DNA of 64,000 bases, from the NCBI GenBank assembly GCA_035063765.1, contig JAPSFT010000014.1, forward strand, positions 47,801-111,800, in the 5' to 3' direction. This DNA is from Deltaproteobacteria bacterium. GTDB taxonomy: Bacteria > Myxococcota_A > UBA9160 > PR03. Within the stretch, counting starts at the first letter, position 1. Every line of letters starts with the position of its first letter. Shown here one piece after another: positions 16,542 to 26,540 of the stretch. A program made the translations under genes and the position numbers. Below the pieces are notes generated by a model. The model was given only the letters and a program-made list of their open reading frames with translations, was not told the DNA's origin and made no database searches.

Positions 16542-17198
16542 TCAGCCCGGGGCTCGGGAGCCGTCGCCCCCGAGCGCCTTCCCGAGGAACACCCGCCCGC
16601 GGGAGCCGGTGATGCGCTCGTAGCCCCGGACCGTGCGTTCGCCGAGCGGCTCGAATCCGAGCCGCTCGTAGAGCCGGCGGGCCGGGTTCGCCGTGGCCGT
16701 GGTGAGGTCGAGGCGGTGGTAGCCGAGCTCCCCGGCGCGCCGCTCGGCGTGCCGCAGGAGAGCGGTGCCGATCGACCGCCCGCGGTGTCGCGGGTCGACG
16801 TGCAGCTCGACCACGTGGAAGGAGCCGGGCGGGATCGGGAAGTCGAGGCGGGAGCGGAGGTGGAGCCGGCGCAGCAGCCCGGGGATCTCCCAGGGCGCGT
16901 AGAGACGGAGAGCGCTGCGGAAGAGGGCGGCGCCGGCGCGCAACGAGATCGGGGAGCGGCTTTCGCCGCCGCGCCCGAGCAGCACCCCGACCGGCCGGCC
17001 GCCGAGCGTCGCCAGGTAGATCTCGTCGTCGGGCGTCCGACCGATCCCGGCCCGGAACAGCGCGAGGCCGAGCTGGGTCGCCCGCTCGGCTCCGCCGGCG
17101 AGGCCGCTCGCCTCCGGCGACGGGTGCCCGTAGACGAGGCGCGCGACGTCTCCGTCGTCCTCCGGCGTCCCGTTGCGGATGCTGGGATCGGGGGGCAC
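16542..17198 (-). CDS. GNAT family N-acetyltransferase
   Basis: A 218-residue acetyl-CoA-dependent acetyltransferase. Motif A is visible as VVELHVDPRHRGRSIGTALL (the R-G-x-G acetyl-CoA loop here is RHRGRSIG), followed by LDLTTATANPARRLYERLGF, the motif B pattern of RimI-like enzymes. The insertion between 60 and 115 is longer than usual. GTG at 17198 is the nearest plausible start; no clear ribosome site is seen. The downstream end lies 14 bases from the MITE-like element. The substrate is unknown. Confidence 0.78.
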   Translation of the reverse strand: MPPDPSIRNGTPEDDGDVARLVYGHPSPEASGLAGGAERATQLGLALFRAGIGRTPDDEIYLATLGGRPVGVLLGRGGESRSPISLRAGAALFRSALRLYAPWEIPGLLRRLHLRSRLDFPIPPGSFHVVELHVDPRHRGRSIGTALLRHAERRAGELGYHRLDLTTATANPARRLYERLGFEPLGERTVRGYERITGSRGRVFLGKALGGDGSRAPG

Positions 17199-17414
17199 GC
17201 AGCGGCGTGTCAGAGGGTGCCGGGGCGCTTCCGCCTGGGCACGATGGCTCGTTGGCGCTCCATTCGCTGCCTCCGCGTTGCACGACCGCGCGATTCTACC
17301 CCGGCGAGCGACGGCTTCCGAGCCGGGAGCGCGCGCCCGCTGCCGGCCGCTCCGGGGCGGTGCTTCCGCTCCGCGGTCGGATCCGGCATCCTCGGGACGA
17401 ACCGGAGGAACGCC

Positions 17415-17786
17415 ATGAGGCCGCTCGTGCCCCCCGCTCTTGCCTGCGTGTCGCTCGCCTGTGCGTCGCTCGCCTGGCTCGGCTCGGCGCCGCCCGCCTC
17501 GGGCCAGACCGCGGACGTCGTGGTGGGCGTGCCGATCCGGGACGGCCAGGCCGGCCGGCCCCAGCCCGGCGTGATCGTCGACCTCGAGGGCAAGGAGCAG
17601 CGCAACGACGTGCCGCCGCCGGTGGTCGTCGAGGAGCTGGGCCGCGACGGCGGCGCCACCGTGCGCCCGCGCTTCGGCGGCGGCTACGTGATCGAGCGCT
17701 CCGACGGCGGCACCACGGAGGTGGTGCCCCAGTTCGGCGGCGGCTACCAGGTGCAGCGCCGGCCTCCGCCGCCGCCCGGACGCTGA
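17415..17786 (+). CDS. Small secreted protein of unknown function
   Basis: A 123-residue protein with a signal peptide: RPLVPPALACVSLACASLAW, with a probable cleavage at ASG-QTADV. The mature part contains two copies of a short motif, RFGGGYVIERSDGG and QFGGGYQVQRRPP, so it has an internal repeat around FGGGY, and it ends in a run of prolines. The ATG has GGAGG at 17404-17408. It is not clearly co-transcribed with its neighbours. No family was recognised; a periplasmic or envelope role is likely. Confidence 0.6.
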   Translation: MRPLVPPALACVSLACASLAWLGSAPPASGQTADVVVGVPIRDGQAGRPQPGVIVDLEGKEQRNDVPPPVVVEELGRDGGATVRPRFGGGYVIERSDGGTTEVVPQFGGGYQVQRRPPPPPGR

Positions 17787-17976
17787 CCGCCGGTCCGCCT
17801 GCGCGGGTGCCCAGCGCGAGCGCGCTGCCTCCGCTCCGCGAGCCTCCAGTCCAACGGCTGGCGGGCCGATCCCTGCGATCGCGATCACGGCCTTCCCCTT
17901 GACGGGCAGGCAGGCGGGCGCGTATCACACCGGCCGCAGGGTGCGCCTGCTCTGCGGCGCAGGAGGGGAGGGACAC

Positions 17977-19038
17977 ATGCTCGGATGCTCGACGACGACC
18001 CTGGACGGAGTCTCGCAACGGGAGAGGGACCGCGGGCCGCGGGGTGGCCGCCGTCGGGCCCACGCCGCGCTCGCCGCGGGCGCGGCGCTCGCGCTCGCCG
18101 CCTGCCAGGGCACGCCGCAGCTCGGCCAGGGCGGCTCGATGGTGCAGGGCTCGGGCGGCTCCGCCGGCGCCCAGGGCGCATCGCACCAGCTCGTGCGCTG
18201 CTCGGAGCCGCTCGGAACCGCCGCGCTCGTCGAGGCCAGCCCCGAGGCGCTGACCGGGCTGCAGAGCCTGGGCCTCTCGTCGCCGCTGCCGCTCATGCGG
18301 CTCATCATGGCGCAGTCGAACTGCTTCACGGTCGTCGACCGGGGCGCCGCGATGCGCAACATCGAGCAGGAGGAGATGCTGCGGCAGAGCGGGATGCTGC
18401 GCTCGGGCAGCCAGACCGCCCGCGGCCGGATGGTCACCACCCAGTACCTGATCACGCCCAACGTGATCTTCTCGAACCCGAACGCCGGCGGCGGCGCGAT
18501 CGGCTCGGCGGTGGGCGGCCTGCTCGGCGGCGGCGCCGGCGCGCTCGCGGGCGCGGCGCTCGGCAGCATGCGCATCAAGGAGGCCCAGACGACGCTCTTC
18601 CTGACCGACGCCCAGAGCGGCGTGCAGGTCGGGGTGTCCGAGGGCTCGGCGAAGGTGCGCGACTTCGGCGGCGCCGGCGGGCTCGGCGGCTGGGGCGGCG
18701 GCGTCGCCGGCATCGCCGGCGTGTCGGGCTACGGCAACACCGACGAGGGCAAGCTGATCGCGGCGGCGCTGATGGACGCGCAGAACAACCTGGTGGCCCA
18801 GATCCAGGCCACGCGGCCCTCGGACCTGTACCAGCAGCGGCGCGGCAGCGCGACGCGCAACGCCCTGGTCGCCGACGTCCAGGGCGAGCTGATCCGGCAC
18901 GGCTACCTGAGCGGGAGCGCCGACGGCGCGATGGGCCCGAAGACCCGCACCGCGATCATGGAGTACCAGCGCGCCCAGGGGCTGCAGGCCGACGGCCAGC
19001 CGACCCAGGGCCTGCTGCAGCACATGCGCTCGCACTGA
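17977..19038 (+). CDS. CsgG-like lipoprotein with peptidoglycan-binding domain
   Basis: A 353-residue exported protein. An Arg-rich n-region is followed by AALAAGAALALAACQG, a good lipobox ending at Cys43. Residues 70-270 resemble CsgG/HfaB-type outer-membrane lipoproteins: QLVRCSEPLGTAALVE, FTVVDRGAAMRNIEQEE, and TTQYLITPNVIFSN. A Gly/Ala-rich stretch (GSAVGGLLGGGAGALAGAAL) lies in the middle. The last 60 residues, VQGELIRHGYLSGSADGAMGP then TRTAIMEYQRAQGLQADGQ, form a peptidoglycan-binding domain. It may form or service a secretion pore. GGAGGGG precedes the ATG. Confidence 0.75.
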   Translation: MLGCSTTTLDGVSQRERDRGPRGGRRRAHAALAAGAALALAACQGTPQLGQGGSMVQGSGGSAGAQGASHQLVRCSEPLGTAALVEASPEALTGLQSLGLSSPLPLMRLIMAQSNCFTVVDRGAAMRNIEQEEMLRQSGMLRSGSQTARGRMVTTQYLITPNVIFSNPNAGGGAIGSAVGGLLGGGAGALAGAALGSMRIKEAQTTLFLTDAQSGVQVGVSEGSAKVRDFGGAGGLGGWGGGVAGIAGVSGYGNTDEGKLIAAALMDAQNNLVAQIQATRPSDLYQQRRGSATRNALVADVQGELIRHGYLSGSADGAMGPKTRTAIMEYQRAQGLQADGQPTQGLLQHMRSH

Positions 19039-19048
19039 GCGCGAGGCC

Positions 19049-19633
19049 GTGCAGGGCCTCGCCGTCTGGGTCTCGCGCGTCTTCCATCCCTTCGTCGTGC
19101 CGGTGCCGACGCTGCTCGCCGCGCTGCACCTGCTCGGCCTGGGTTGGCGCGCGGCGCTCGGCTGGACGGCCGCCTGCGTCGCGGTGGCGATCCTGCCCCC
19201 GGCGGCGCTCCTGGTGGCGCAGCGCCTCCGGCGCGGCGACGGCGACTGGTACGTGACGGTACGCGAGGAGCGCCGCGCGCTCTACGCGCTCGGCGGCGCC
19301 TGCCTGGTCGCGCTGCTCGTGCTGCTGCGCGCGGCCGGCGCGCCGGCCCTGCTGGTCGCCTGCCTGGTGGCCGCCATCGTGGCCAACGCGATCGGCGCGC
19401 TCCTCAACCGCGTGACCAAGGTGAGCGTCCACGCCGGCGCGGCCGCCGGCTGCGCGGTGCTGCTCGGCTCGCTGGCACCGGCCGCGGCGCTCCCGCTGGC
19501 GGCGGGCGTGGCGCTGGTCGGCTGGGCGCGGCTGCGGCTCGGCCATCACACGCCGGTGCAGGTGGTGCTGGGCGCCGGGATCACGGCGGCCTGCATCGGC
19601 GCGGCGCTCGCCTGGACGGGTCGGCCAGGTTGA
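19049..19633 (+). CDS. PAP2-like membrane phosphatase-related protein
   Basis: A 194-residue integral membrane protein with about six hydrophobic segments. Two short stretches match the PAP2 lipid phosphatase layout: KVSVHAGAAAGCAVLLGS (the SxH-type histidine region) and WARLRLGHHTPVQVVLGAGI (the R-x5-H-xx-x region). The first phosphate-binding motif (K-x6-R-P) is not obvious, so activity is uncertain. The GTG start lies ten bases after the stop of the CsgG-like gene, suggesting one transcript. Undecaprenyl or phosphatidate phosphatase would be the family expectation. Confidence 0.65.
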   Translation: MQGLAVWVSRVFHPFVVPVPTLLAALHLLGLGWRAALGWTAACVAVAILPPAALLVAQRLRRGDGDWYVTVREERRALYALGGACLVALLVLLRAAGAPALLVACLVAAIVANAIGALLNRVTKVSVHAGAAAGCAVLLGSLAPAAALPLAAGVALVGWARLRLGHHTPVQVVLGAGITAACIGAALAWTGRPG

Positions 19634-19818
19634 GGCCCGGGCACCCGGCAAGACCGAAGCGGCAGGCACCCACGCCACGGCGCCGGCGCAGCGAGCAGGA
19701 TCGACGCCCGCGTGGCGATCGCGCCGCTGCGCGGCCGATCGTCGTTGCACCCGGCCGGGGCCGCCCCTAGCTTCGGGCGCCCTTCGATCGGGCCGGACCC
19801 TCGGGAGGCACGGACGTC

Positions 19819-21297
19819 GTGAACGGCAGGGAGAGCTCGTCCTCGGGCTCGACGCGGGCGCTGCGCAGCGAGAGCGTGACGAGCTGGAGCCACGAGGCGG
19901 ACGTGGTCGTCGTAGGCCACGGCGGCGCGGGCGCGTCGGCGGCGATCGAGGCGGCGCGCGCCGGCGCGCAGACGCTGGTGCTCGAGCGCATGAGCCGTGG
20001 CGGCGGCACCACCGCGCTCTCGACCGGCGTGATCTACTGCGGGGGCGGAACGCGCATCCAGAAGGCGTGCGGCTTCGAGGACACGGTCGCCGAGATGACG
20101 AAGTTCGTCCGGCTCGCCGCCGGGAGGCAGGCCGACGAGGAGCGGGTGCGCCTGTTCTGCGAGGGCAGCGTCGAGCACTTCGAGTGGGTGTCGGCCCTCG
20201 GCGTCGAGTTCCAGGCGAGCTTCGAGCCCGAGAAGACGACCCATCCCTTCGGCGCCGACGGCCTCTACTACAGCGGCAACGAGCTGGTCCACCCGTTCGT
20301 CGAGCAGGCGAAGCCGGCTCCGCGCGGGCACAAGCCCGCGCGGCCGGGCGAGGCGGGCGGCTACCTGATGGAGTGCTTCCTGCGCGCCACCGGCGAGGCC
20401 GGCGCCGCGGTCCTCGGGGACTGCCGCGCCGAGCGCCTCGTGCAGCGTGCGGACGGCCGCGTGGTCGGCGTCGTCGCCCGGCGCGCGGGCGACGAGCTGC
20501 GCGTCCGCGCCCGGCGCGGCGTCGTGCTGTGCGCGGGCGGCTTCATCGAGAACCCGGCGATGGTCGCGGCGCACGCCCCGAGCCTGCTCGCCTGCAACTG
20601 GAAGGCGTCGTCGCCCGGGGACGACGGGCTCGGCATCCGGCTCGGCCAGGGTGCCGGCGCCGCCGCGGTCAACATGCACGAGGGCCTGGTGCTGAACGCC
20701 TACTACCCGCCCGGCGCGCACACCAAGGGGATCCTCGTCGACGCGCAGGGCCAGCGCTTCGTCAACGAGGACGCCTACGCCGGCCGCACCGGGGACGCGA
20801 TGCTGCACGAGGCCAAGGGACGCGCCTGGCTGATCGTCGACGACGCGCTCTACGGGCGCACCCAGGCCTTCCACAAGATTGCGGCGGTGGAGGAGAGCTT
20901 CGAGGCGCTCGAGCGCGCGCTCGCCATGCCCGAGGGCGCGCTCGTCCACACCATCGAGCAGTACAACCGCTTCGCGAGCCGCGGTGAGGATCCCCTCTTC
21001 CACAAGGCGGCGGCATCGCTGCGGGCGCTGCAGGTGCCGCCCTACGCCGCGGTCGACTGCTGCACCGCCACCTCCATCTACGCCGTCTTCACGCTCGGCG
21101 GGCTGGCCACGCGCGCGACCGGGGAGGTGCTGACCCCCGACGGCGAGGAGATCCCCGGCCTCTACGCCGCGGGGCGCAACAGCGCCGGGCTGCCGCGCGA
21201 GGGCCGCGGCTACGCGAGCGGGCTCTCGATCGGCGACGCCACCTTCTTCGGGAGGCTCGCGGGCCGCCGCGCGGCCGCCGCGCGCGACGCCGGCTGA
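19819..21297 (+). CDS. FAD-dependent oxidoreductase, 3-ketosteroid dehydrogenase/fumarate reductase-like
   Basis: A 492-residue flavoprotein. The FAD-binding start is ADVVVVGHGGAGASAAIEAA with the acidic end LVLERMSRGGGTT. The C-terminal FAD motif is GLYAAGRNSAGLPREGRGYA then SGLSIGDATFFGRLAG. A segment RRGVVLCAGGFIENPAMVAA is typical of the 3-oxosteroid-dehydrogenase and fumarate-reductase flavoprotein group. It has no signal peptide, so it is cytoplasmic, unlike periplasmic fumarate reductases. The GTG start has no near in-frame alternative. Steroid-ring or enoate reduction/dehydrogenation is likely, which fits the side-chain-oxidation locus at 33-50 kb. Confidence 0.82.
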   Translation: MNGRESSSSGSTRALRSESVTSWSHEADVVVVGHGGAGASAAIEAARAGAQTLVLERMSRGGGTTALSTGVIYCGGGTRIQKACGFEDTVAEMTKFVRLAAGRQADEERVRLFCEGSVEHFEWVSALGVEFQASFEPEKTTHPFGADGLYYSGNELVHPFVEQAKPAPRGHKPARPGEAGGYLMECFLRATGEAGAAVLGDCRAERLVQRADGRVVGVVARRAGDELRVRARRGVVLCAGGFIENPAMVAAHAPSLLACNWKASSPGDDGLGIRLGQGAGAAAVNMHEGLVLNAYYPPGAHTKGILVDAQGQRFVNEDAYAGRTGDAMLHEAKGRAWLIVDDALYGRTQAFHKIAAVEESFEALERALAMPEGALVHTIEQYNRFASRGEDPLFHKAAASLRALQVPPYAAVDCCTATSIYAVFTLGGLATRATGEVLTPDGEEIPGLYAAGRNSAGLPREGRGYASGLSIGDATFFGRLAGRRAAAARDAG

Positions 21298-21320
21298 GGC
21301 GGCCGGGCGCGCGGTCGCCT

Positions 21321-22115
21321 TCAGCGCTCGACGGGCAGGAGCTGCGCGAAGAGCGGCTGCAGGTCCGGGCCCTGGCGGATCGTGTGCCCGCCGTCGACGC
21401 CGATCACCTGGCCCGTGATCCAGGACGCCTCGTCGGAGAGCAGGAAGGCGGCCAGTGCGGCCACGTCCTCGGGCGTGCCGAGGCGCGCGACCGGCATCCG
21501 GCGCAGGTACTCCTCGACGACCTGCCCGTTGCCGACCAGCGGGCCCGTGAGCTCCGTCGGCACCAGGCTCGGCATCACGGCGTTGACGCGGATCCCGTGC
21601 TCGCCGAGGTCGTCGGCGGCGCAGCGGGTCAGCATGTTGACGCCGGCCTTCGAGGCGCAGTAGGCGCTCATCCAGCGGTGGGTGAGGGTGCCCGCGATCG
21701 ACGAGACGTTCACGATCGCGCCGCCCCCGGCCGCCTTCATCGCGCGCGCCTCGGCGCGCAGGCAGCGGTAGACGCCGGTCAGGTTCGTGTCGAGGAGCGC
21801 CTGGAAGTCCGCCGCGGGGCCGTTCAGCACGCTGCCGATGTTGCCGGTGCCGGCGGCGTTCACGGCCAGGCGCAGGGGGCCCAGGCGCGCGGCCGCTTCG
21901 ACGGCGGCCTCGACGGCCCCGTCGTCGGTGACGTCGCAGCGCGCGTAGGCCGCGCGCGGGCCGAGTTCCGCGGCGGCGCGTGCCAGAACCTCCTCGCGGC
22001 GGCCGGCGATCATCACCTGCGCCCCGCCCGCCACGAGCGCGCGGGCGCAGGCGAGGCCGATCCCCGTCCCGCCGCCGCTCACGAAGGCGACCCGCCCCGC
22101 GAAGCGCCCGCTCAC
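21321..22115 (-). CDS. Short-chain dehydrogenase/reductase
   Basis: A 264-residue NAD(P)-dependent oxidoreductase. The dinucleotide motif is [20 protein letters not shown], followed by [13 protein letters not shown], the N-A-A-G motif [11 protein letters not shown], the catalytic Ser in IVNVSSIAG, and YCASKAGVN with the Tyr-Lys pair. The C-terminal [14 protein letters not shown] is normal. Arg in IAGRREEV after strand 2 suggests NADPH. The GTG start overlaps the stop of msrB (GTGA). It lies opposite the flavoprotein and may act in the same acyl-CoA or steroid metabolism, which is inference only. Confidence 0.88.
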   Translation of the reverse strand: MSGRFAGRVAFVSGGGTGIGLACARALVAGGAQVMIAGRREEVLARAAAELGPRAAYARCDVTDDGAVEAAVEAAARLGPLRLAVNAAGTGNIGSVLNGPAADFQALLDTNLTGVYRCLRAEARAMKAAGGGAIVNVSSIAGTLTHRWMSAYCASKAGVNMLTRCAADDLGEHGIRVNAVMPSLVPTELTGPLVGNGQVVEEYLRRMPVARLGTPEDVAALAAFLLSDEASWITGQVIGVDGGHTIRQGPDLQPLFAQLLPVER

Positions 22116-22519
22116 GCCGGCTCCCTCTTCGCCAGCTCGAGCGAGACCGAGTTGATGCAGTAGCGCTGGCCGGCGGGGCCGGGGCCGTCGGGGAAGACGT
22201 GGCCCAGGTGCGCGCCGCAGCGGGCGCACAGCACCTCGATGCGCACCATCCCGTGGCTGCGGTCGGTCTCGGTGCGCACGCGGCCCTCCGCGACCGGGCG
22301 CGTGAAGCTCGGCCAGCCGCTGCCGGAGTCGAACTTGTCGCCGGCGTCGAAGAGCACGGCCTGGCAGCAGGCGCAGCGGTAGAGGCCGTCCTCGTGGCAG
22401 TCCCAGTAGGCGCCGCTGAAGGCGCGTTCCGTCCCCTTCTGGCGGCAGACCGCGTACTGCTCGGGCGTGAGCGTGCGGCGCCACTCCTCCTCGCTCTTGT
22501 GGATCGCCTCGTCGGCCAT
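22112..22519 (-). CDS. msrB: Peptide-methionine (R)-S-oxide reductase
   Basis: A 135-residue MsrB that repairs oxidised methionine in the cytoplasm. Zinc ligands are Cys49, Cys52, Cys98 and Cys101, and the catalytic Cys121 lies in [11 protein letters not shown]. The substrate pocket sequence [11 protein letters not shown] and the [10 protein letters not shown] motif are intact. No signal peptide is seen. GGAGG precedes the ATG. It is co-transcribed with the SDR through a four-base overlap and is divergent from the MMPL transporter at 22632. Confidence 0.95.
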   Translation of the reverse strand: MADEAIHKSEEEWRRTLTPEQYAVCRQKGTERAFSGAYWDCHEDGLYRCACCQAVLFDAGDKFDSGSGWPSFTRPVAEGRVRTETDRSHGMVRIEVLCARCGAHLGHVFPDGPGPAGQRYCINSVSLELAKREPA

Positions 22520-22631
22520 CGGAACCTCCGTTCGGGCGCCCCGGAGCTTCGCCCGCGCGTGTGGGGGTGTCGAGTGCGCGCACCCCGAGCGCGTGGCGGT
22601 GCCCGGGGGCCGGTGGTACACCCGCGCTGCC

Positions 22632-24926
22632 GTGGAGCGCATCGCTCGTCTGGTGACCCTGCACCCGCGCTGGGTGGTGGCCGCAGTGCTCCTGCTCACC
22701 GGGGCCTTCGCGGCGGAGCTGCGGCACCTCCGGCTCGAGGTGCATCTCGCCGACGAGGTGCCCCACGATCACCCCTATACGGTCATCGACCGCCGGCTCG
22801 ACGAAGCGCTCGGGCTCGCGCAGACCTCGCTGATCGGGATCGCGGTCGCGGAGGGCGACGTCTTCACGCCCGACGTGCTCGCGCGCGTGCGGCGCGTGAC
22901 GGAGGCGGTGGAGGCCCTGCCCGACACGGTCCCCGAGAGCGTGCTCTCGCTCACCTCGCCGCGCGCGAAGGTGATCTATGCCGACGGCGACCTGGTGCGC
23001 GTCGAGCCCCTGGTGCCCGAGCCGATCCCGGGCGATGCCGCCGCGCTCGCCGCAGTGCGCGAGCGCGCGCTCTCCCACCCGATGTACGTCGGCACGATCG
23101 TGGCGGCCGATGCGCGTGGCGCGATGGTGCTCGCCGACTTCCGGGATCACGGCTCGCCCGGGCGCATCAGCGCGGCGCTCGAGGCGATCGCCGCCCGCGA
23201 GCGCGCGCCCGGCGTGGAGGTCTGGGTCGGCGGGCAGTCGCCGGCGCTCGCCGCGCTCAACGGCGCCACCTACGGGATCGTGCCGCTGATCGTGCTGGCG
23301 CTGGGGGTGATCGCCGGGGTCCACTACGAGGCCTTCCGCACCTGGCAGGCGGTCTTCCTGCCGCTCGTCACGGCGGGGCTCTCGGTGGTCTGGGCAATGG
23401 GCATCACCGCAGCGCTCGGCTTCGAGCTGACCCCCTGGACCGCGATCACCGCGGTGCTCGTGCTGTCGGTGGCGGCGGGCCATGCCGTGCAGATCCTGAA
23501 GCGCTACTACGAGTGCTACCACGAGCTCGGCGACAACCGCGCGGCGGTCGTCACCTCGCTGCTCCGGATCGGGCCGGTGATGGCGATCGCCTGCGGGATC
23601 GCCGCGGCGGGCTTCGCCTCGCTCGCGACCTTCCGTGTCCCCGCCGTGCGCGACTTCGGCCTGATGGCGGCCTTCGGGATCCTCTCGACGCTGGTGCTCG
23701 AGCTCACCTTCATCCCGGCCTGCCGGACCCTCCTGCGCGCGCCGGCCTCGGCCGAGGCGCTGCGCGAGCGCAGCCATCGCCGGCTCGACCGCCTGCTCGA
23801 CGGGCTGGTGCGGATCGTGCTCGCGCGGCCCGCTGCGCTGCTGGCCGCCGTGATCGCCTTTGCCGCCGCTTGCGGGCTCGGGATCGCCCGCATCGAGGTC
23901 AACACCGCCTTCCGCTCCTGGTTCGACGACGACGAGCCGGTGATCGCGGCCGACCGGGCGATCCGCGAGCGCCTGACCGGCACCTCGACGATCCGGGTCC
24001 TGGTCGAGGGCGAGGGCGTGGACTCGCTGCTCGAGCCTCCGGTGCTGGCCGGCATCGCCGAGCTCGAGGCCGTGCTGCGCACGGACCCGGCGGTGACGGC
24101 GACCGTCTCCGTCGCCGACTACCTGCGCACGATGAACCGCGCGATGGACGGTGGCCGCGAGGCCGCGCTGCGGGTGCCCGGAGACCGCGCGCTGATCGAG
24201 CAGTACCTGCTCCTCTTCGACCCTGGCGACCTGCGCCGCGTGCTCTCGAGCGACCGCGACGTCGCCGCGATCCACGCGCTCGCGCGCGCCGACCGGGTGG
24301 CGTGGACCGAGGAGATCTTCGCGAAGCTGCGGGCCACGGCCGCCGGGCGCTTCCCGCCCGGCGTCCGGGTGCGGGTCGGGGGCGGCGAGCTCGGCCAGGC
24401 GGCGGCGCTCAACGGCAGCGTCGTGCGCAACAAGATCGAGAACATGGCCCAGATCGGCCTCGTGATCTTCGCGCTCGCAGCGCTCGTCTTCCGCTCGCCG
24501 CTGGTCGGCCTGCTGGTGCTCGCGCCGCTGGCGGCGGCGGTGGTCGTGAACCTCGGCGTGATGGGCTGGATCGGGAGCTGGCTCTCCTTCGCCACCGCGA
24601 GCTACACGGCGATGGGCGTGAGCCTCGGCGCCGACTTCGCGATCTACCTGCTCTTCCGGCTGCGCGAGGAGACCCGGCTGCGCCCGCTCCGCGAGGCGGT
24701 GGCGGAGGCCCTGCGCACCTCGGGCCGCGCCATCTTCTTCGTCGCCTCCGCCATCGCGGCCGGCAATGCGACGCTGCTGGCCTCGGACTTCGCGCTCTGG
24801 CGGCAGCTCGGCGGCTACGTGGCGCTGATGATGGCGACGAGCTGCCTCACCACGCTCACGATCGTGCCGGCGCTGGTCCTGCTGCTGCGCCCGGGGAAGC
24901 TGCTGGGCGACCGAGCGGGCTCGTGA
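22632..24926 (+). CDS. MMPL/RND-family lipid exporter
   Basis: A 764-residue inner-membrane transporter with twelve predicted segments in two homologous halves, each with a large periplasmic loop. Segment IV of the first half has [20 protein letters not shown]; the second half has [20 protein letters not shown], where Gly-Ala-Asp is the family's proton-relay position. Members export hydrophobic compounds such as hopanoids, fatty acids or mycolates; DUF-type relatives occur in acyl-CoA clusters. The GTG start has no strong ribosome site, and initiation slightly upstream is possible. A hydrolase gene follows 42 bases later. Confidence 0.88.
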   Translation: MERIARLVTLHPRWVVAAVLLLTGAFAAELRHLRLEVHLADEVPHDHPYTVIDRRLDEALGLAQTSLIGIAVAEGDVFTPDVLARVRRVTEAVEALPDTVPESVLSLTSPRAKVIYADGDLVRVEPLVPEPIPGDAAALAAVRERALSHPMYVGTIVAADARGAMVLADFRDHGSPGRISAALEAIAARERAPGVEVWVGGQSPALAALNGATYGIVPLIVLALGVIAGVHYEAFRTWQAVFLPLVTAGLSVVWAMGITAALGFELTPWTAITAVLVLSVAAGHAVQILKRYYECYHELGDNRAAVVTSLLRIGPVMAIACGIAAAGFASLATFRVPAVRDFGLMAAFGILSTLVLELTFIPACRTLLRAPASAEALRERSHRRLDRLLDGLVRIVLARPAALLAAVIAFAAACGLGIARIEVNTAFRSWFDDDEPVIAADRAIRERLTGTSTIRVLVEGEGVDSLLEPPVLAGIAELEAVLRTDPAVTATVSVADYLRTMNRAMDGGREAALRVPGDRALIEQYLLLFDPGDLRRVLSSDRDVAAIHALARADRVAWTEEIFAKLRATAAGRFPPGVRVRVGGGELGQAAALNGSVVRNKIENMAQIGLVIFALAALVFRSPLVGLLVLAPLAAAVVVNLGVMGWIGSWLSFATASYTAMGVSLGADFAIYLLFRLREETRLRPLREAVAEALRTSGRAIFFVASAIAAGNATLLASDFALWRQLGGYVALMMATSCLTTLTIVPALVLLLRPGKLLGDRAGS

Positions 24927-24968
24927 GGCCGCGCGCGGGCGAGCGCGGCGGGGGGAGGGTCGAGAGAC

Positions 24969-25823
24969 ATGGCGCAGATCCAGGCGGGCGGGCTCGTGGT
25001 CCACTACGAGGAGCAGGGCACGGGCGGGCGCCCCTTCGTGCTCGTACACGGCTTCACCGGCTCGAGCGACGACTTCGCCGACGTGCTGCCGGCGCTGGCG
25101 ACGCGCGGCCGCACGCTTGCCCCGGACCTGCGCGGGCACGGCGGGACGAGCCGGCCCGGGGCGCCCGAGGACTACACCTTCGAGCGTCTCGCCGGCGACC
25201 TCCTGGCCTTCCTCGATGCCGCCGGCGTGCCGTGCTGCGACCTGCTCGGCCACTCGATGGGCGGGCTGGTCGCGCAGCACCTGACGCTCCGGGCGCCCGC
25301 GCGGGTGGCCTCCCTGATCCTGATGGATACCGCCGCGGGGCCGGTGCTGCGCGAGGCGCTGCCGTTCCTCGAGGGCGCCGCGCGGCTCGCGCGCGAATCC
25401 GGGATGGCGGCGCTCTTCGAGCTCTCGCGGGCGAGCTTCGCGGGCCAGGCGCAGAGCGCGCCCGCGCTCGCGCGCTGCGTCGAGCGCATGGGCGAGGAGC
25501 GCTTCTGGGCGCGGATGCGCGCGAAGTCGCTCGCGATGGACCCGATCGCCTTCGCGACGCTCGGCCCGGCGCTGTGCACGGGTGACGGCCTGCTGCACCG
25601 GCTGGCCGAGATCCGCTGCCCGGTGACGGTGCTGGTCGGGGAGCAGGACTCCGCGCCGCTCCTGCGGGGCTCGCGGGAGCTCGCGGCCGGGATCCCGGAC
25701 GCGAGGCTCGTCGTGATCGCGGAGGCCGCCCACAGCCCGCAGCTCGAGAATCCCGAGGCCTGGCTCGCCGCGGTGCTCGCGCACCTCGACGCGGTGCGCG
25801 GCGGCGCGCCGCGCGCGGCCTGA
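24969..25823 (+). CDS. Alpha/beta hydrolase
   Basis: A 284-residue hydrolase of the classic fold. The oxyanion-hole motif is LVHGFTGSSDDF, the nucleophile elbow is LLGHSMGGLVAQHL with Ser, the acid is in VLVGEQDSAPLL and the base His is in IAEAAHSPQLENPE. The length is standard. The ATG is preceded by GGGGGGAGGG, a strong ribosome site. Substrates in this fold range from esters to C-C bonds and cannot be called. The spermidine-synthase-like gene follows 16 bases downstream, suggesting one transcript. Confidence 0.88.
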   Translation: MAQIQAGGLVVHYEEQGTGGRPFVLVHGFTGSSDDFADVLPALATRGRTLAPDLRGHGGTSRPGAPEDYTFERLAGDLLAFLDAAGVPCCDLLGHSMGGLVAQHLTLRAPARVASLILMDTAAGPVLREALPFLEGAARLARESGMAALFELSRASFAGQAQSAPALARCVERMGEERFWARMRAKSLAMDPIAFATLGPALCTGDGLLHRLAEIRCPVTVLVGEQDSAPLLRGSRELAAGIPDARLVVIAEAAHSPQLENPEAWLAAVLAHLDAVRGGAPRAA

Positions 25824-25839
25824 GCCGGCGCTCCGCGCG

Positions 25840-26520
25840 GTGACGCGGCCCTGGGAGACGCTCGAGGTCGTGGAGACGGCCGAGGGCCGGCTCGAGCTGC
25901 GCCGCCGGGGCCCGGACGAGCTCCTGATCACGATCGGGGGGCGCGTGCTCATGAACAGCCGCGCGAACCGCTCGGAGCTCGCGCTCGGCCGGCTCGCGGC
26001 CGAGGCGATCGCCGGGCGCGCGGCGCCGCGCGTCCTGGTCGGCGGCCTCGGCATGGGCTGCACCCTGCGCGCCTGCCTCGACGGGCTCGGGCCCGACGCG
26101 CAGGTCGTCGTCGCCGAGCTGAACCCGGCCGTGGCGGCCTGGTGCCGGCGCGGACCGCTGGCCGCCCTGAGCGGAGGCGCCGCGGGCGATCCGCGCGTCC
26201 GGGTCGAGATCGGCGACGTCGCCGAGACGATCCGCGGGGCGGCGCGGCCCGGCGGCGCGCGCTTCGACGCCGTGGTGCTCGACCTCTACGAAGGGCCGGG
26301 CCCGCGCTGCCGGCCGGATCACCCCCACTTCGGCCGCGAGGCCCTCGCCCGGACGCGCGCGGCGCTCCGCGCGGGCGGGGTGCTCGCGGTCTGGCTGGAG
26401 GAGCCGGCCCCCGCGTTCGAGCGGAGCCTCGCGCGCGCCGGCTTCCGCGTGCGCAGCGAGCGCGCCGGCGCCGGCGGGCGGCGCCACGCGGTGGCGCTCG
26501 CGACGCGCGGCCGGCCGTAG
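25840..26520 (+). CDS. Spermidine-synthase-like methyltransferase-fold protein
   Basis: A 226-residue Rossmann-fold protein. The glycine-rich cofactor loop is PRVLVGGLGMGCTLRACL and the acidic end of strand 2 is VVVAELNPAVAAWCRR, with a third motif FDAVVLDLYEGPGPRC. This is the SpeE-like layout, but it lacks the full polyamine synthase N-terminal domain and the Q-x-Y/D substrate motifs, so it may be a SAM-binding protein of other function. The GTG start is 16 bases after the hydrolase. It converges on the sigma-54 activator gene. Confidence 0.72.
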   Translation: MTRPWETLEVVETAEGRLELRRRGPDELLITIGGRVLMNSRANRSELALGRLAAEAIAGRAAPRVLVGGLGMGCTLRACLDGLGPDAQVVVAELNPAVAAWCRRGPLAALSGGAAGDPRVRVEIGDVAETIRGAARPGGARFDAVVLDLYEGPGPRCRPDHPHFGREALARTRAALRAGGVLAVWLEEPAPAFERSLARAGFRVRSERAGAGGRRHAVALATRGRP

Positions 26521-26538
26521 CGATCGCGGCCGCGATCG
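26521..26538. terminator. Perfect 18-bp palindrome between convergent genes
   Basis: CGATCGCGGCCGCGATCG fills the 20-base gap between the stop of the spermidine-synthase-like gene and the stop of the sigma-54 activator. It can form a short, very GC-rich hairpin and may act as a bidirectional terminator, although no T-run follows on either strand. Confidence 0.35.
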
Positions 26539-26540
26539 GA

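Noticed and set aside
21321..26063. A 1580-codon minus-strand frame
   Set aside because: Only the SDR at its 3' end is real; the remainder is antisense to the MMPL transporter and hydrolase and has no domain signature.
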